This document shows positions 15,526 through 16,849 of a stretch of DNA of 16,849 nucleotides, piece after piece. This DNA is from Powellomyces hirtus (taxonomy: Eukaryota > Chytridiomycota > Chytridiomycetes > Spizellomycetales > Powellomycetaceae). The notes beneath the pieces are model-generated. The model searched no databases and was not told where the DNA came from. It worked only from the letters and a program-made list of their open reading frames with translations. Positions within the stretch are counted from its first letter, which is position 1, and every line of letters starts with the position of its first letter. Location of the stretch: assembly GCA_025526995.1 (NCBI GenBank), contig JAHLKG010000056.1:1-16849 (forward strand). Direction: 5' to 3'. Position numbers and translations under genes: made by a program.

Positions 15526-16215
15526 ATGGCTAGGGTACGTCTATGAGATCCGCGCAAATGAGGCGTAAGCTCTAACTATGTGCCGGTGTAGTTGTCAGGT
15601 TTGGGCAAAGCAAAGCAGACGGCGAGAAAAACGGGACCGCCGGTAACCGCTCCTGCGACGACCACAGCTCCTGCTGTGCCGTCGTCAGTGGTGCCCTCTG
15701 CGCCACAGGGAGGCGCACCCGCTGCGGGGTTGTCCCGAGCGGAGATTCGAACGATGTCGGCGGCGCATGCCCGACAGTTCCACCGCAAGGACCGTCAAGG
15801 GGTCCTTGAACGTCACATCGAGCAGGCGAGAGACCGGGTGAAAGACCGGGCGAGGTCTGGTATGCCTCTGGGTCGCGCACGGGCGACCGGAACGCTTGAT
15901 GGACTGAGGTCCATACTAGAGGACTGGCGGAGCCGGAAGCTGGCGGTTGGGAAGGGCAAGGATGCGGCCCAGGCGAAGAAGAGGGCTGCGGACAAGAAGT
16001 CTGTAGCGGAGGTGAAAAGGATGTGGGACATCCTGGAGCATGAAGCTCCATATAATGATGAGGAAGAGGAGGAGGAGGAGGGGGCAGCCGAGGAGTTGGA
16101 GGGACCATCGGGTTCTTCAAGCTGACGCTCACCCTCAAGCGATGAGGATGGTCGAGGAGGGGCAGGCCCATCCTCCTTGGGGGGCATAGCTTCGGGTTCC
16201 GCAATTGCGGTGTAG
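15526..16215 (+). pseudogene. Antisense spliced gene in the copia-D 3' region, with H3-tail-like KQTARK; broken by one TGA
   Basis: I do not recognise a named family. ATG 15526 with exon 1 coding exactly MAR, a predicted intron 15535-15591 (GTACGT, CTAAC at 15572-15576, TAG 15589-15591), and exon 2 from 15592 in phase 0. Without splicing the frame stops after six codons. The product has KQTARK at residues 11-16, identical to H3 residues 4-9, then a Pro/Ala/Thr-rich segment, an Arg/Lys-rich helical region (ARQFHRKDRQGVLERHIEQA and onward), an acidic run (NDEEEEEEEG) and a Ser-rich tail. TGA at 16123-16125 ends it at 180 residues. The same frame continues with similar Ser/Asp/Gly-rich composition to TAG 16213-16215, so the TGA may be a decayed CGA. 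It lies on the opposite strand between copia-D RNase H and the polypurine tract. A fortuitous frame opposite a Pro/Ser-rich reading is the main alternative. Confidence 0.58.
15535..15591 (+). other. Predicted 57-nt intron
   Basis: GTACGT donor, CTAAC branch site with its adenine 16 nt from the end, and TAG acceptor, typical of fungal introns in size and signals. Removal joins ATGGCTAGG in frame to the long open frame starting at 15592, which otherwise follows a stop and has no ATG until 15754. Confidence 0.6.
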
Positions 16216-16849
16216 ATGCCAAGGTAAGCCAGCATTGTGAGTAATTCTCCTGACATTCAGCGAGTAATAATTGGGCGTGGTGTGCTTCCGTAGACGTGCC
16301 CTCATTGCGTATTCTCTCATCAAATATATGAGTCCCATTCGTAATCCTCAGGACAGTGTCCTTATGTTTCACAGTGGGAAAAGGCTTCGTAAAGATGTCC
16401 GCCAGTTGATTGTCCGTATTGGTGTCGATGATTTCGATAATTTGCTTCGCGAACAAATCGCGTATAGCGTGGTATCAAACGTCGATGTGTTTGGTGCGTT
16501 GGTTGATAGCCTTAGACTGGATCAAGGCCCCAGCGCTCTGATTATCGACATTTAGAGGGACCGGTTGAGATTTGTAATCCGGTTGAGGTCCCAAAACTTC
16601 CGCCAAGAGTTGGCGTAGCCATTTGGCTTCGTTGTGGCCGGTACTGGCAGCTATATACTCCACTTCAGTCGTACTTTGGGCGGTGCACTTCTGCTTGCTG
16701 CTTTTCCACAGAACAGGAAACCCATTGTAAAGGGCCAAAATACCTGTAGTGGATGTCCGGTTGGTGAGTTCTCCTGCATAATCCGCATCCGTGAATACGC
16801 GTAGGCCACGCGGATCATTTCGTTCGGATGTAAACTTGAGGGCATAATC
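16216..16849 (-). pseudogene. copia-D Pol C-terminus (RNase H), partial, one in-frame stop
   Basis: The frame enters from the right window edge. It shows the copia RNase H signature: TDADYAG, then WKSSKQKCTAQSTTEVEYIA, then VDNQSAG and TKHIDV, then LADIFTKPFP near 16377-16395. The catalytic Asp, Glu and Asp are present. A TGA at 16475-16477 falls between TKHIDV and YHAIRDL, where arginine is expected (compare TKHIDIRHHFIRD in copia-A), consistent with CGA to TGA. Past the conserved end the frame stays open down to 15572 but becomes Pro/Ser-rich, so its true C-terminus is unclear and it overlaps the antisense gene. Reverse transcriptase and everything upstream lie outside the window. Confidence 0.88.

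Noticed and set aside
15572..16215. Pro/Ser-rich extension of the copia-D pol frame as a genuine C-terminal domain
   Set aside because: It is very proline-rich, without recognisable motifs, and lies opposite a better-structured plus-strand frame. I could not show it is real, so it was not called, although it has not been excluded.

Overview
This window is a retrotransposon island, almost certainly from a fungal genome and probably from a basidiomycete. The evidence is the set of Ty1/copia and Ty3/gypsy (chromovirus-type) elements, primer sites matching fungal initiator tRNA-Met, and a predicted 57-nt intron of fungal type (GTACGT, CTAAC branch site, TAG). I found no host housekeeping gene, bacterial gene, rRNA, tRNA or CRISPR array. 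Assignment to a particular fungal group is inference.

Layout. Positions 1-88 are an unidentified flank. Positions 89-5785 are a complete Ty1/copia element on the minus strand (called copia-A here): two 366-bp LTRs differing at two positions, a primer-binding site, a polypurine tract, and one unbroken 1603-codon Gag-Pol ORF that carries a chromodomain between integrase and reverse transcriptase. Positions 5786-7530 are an internally deleted, non-autonomous Ty3/gypsy element (gypsy-1, plus strand). It keeps its primer site, polypurine tract and both LTRs, each cut by copia sequence. Positions 7531-8928 are the 5' end of a second copia-A family copy (copia-C, plus strand): LTR, primer site and the first 306 gag codons. 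It mirrors the start of copia-A, so gypsy-1 lies in the loop of a 1.4-kb inverted repeat.

At 8928/8929 copia-C is fused tail-to-tail to a second Ty3/gypsy element (gypsy-2, minus strand, 8929-13837). Gypsy-2 has a 5' LTR, primer site, gag and an overlapping -1 frame pol, and is truncated in the integrase C-terminus. Its LTR interrupts the gag of a third copia (copia-D family, minus strand, 13838-15170). The 239-bp copia-D LTR (15171-15409) has a primer site on its downstream side and a polypurine tract on its upstream side, so it is shared with another copia-D copy whose pol 3' end runs to the window edge at 16849.

Between that RNase H and the polypurine tract, on the opposite strand, is a predicted spliced gene (15526-16215). 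Its N-terminus contains KQTARK, identical to residues 4-9 of the histone H3 tail. Together with the chromodomain inside copia-A and the chromodomain remnant in gypsy-1, this makes interaction with histone-H3-based heterochromatin the most interesting theme of the window. Several in-frame stops look like CGA to TGA changes, consistent with CpG methylation and deamination in silenced DNA.
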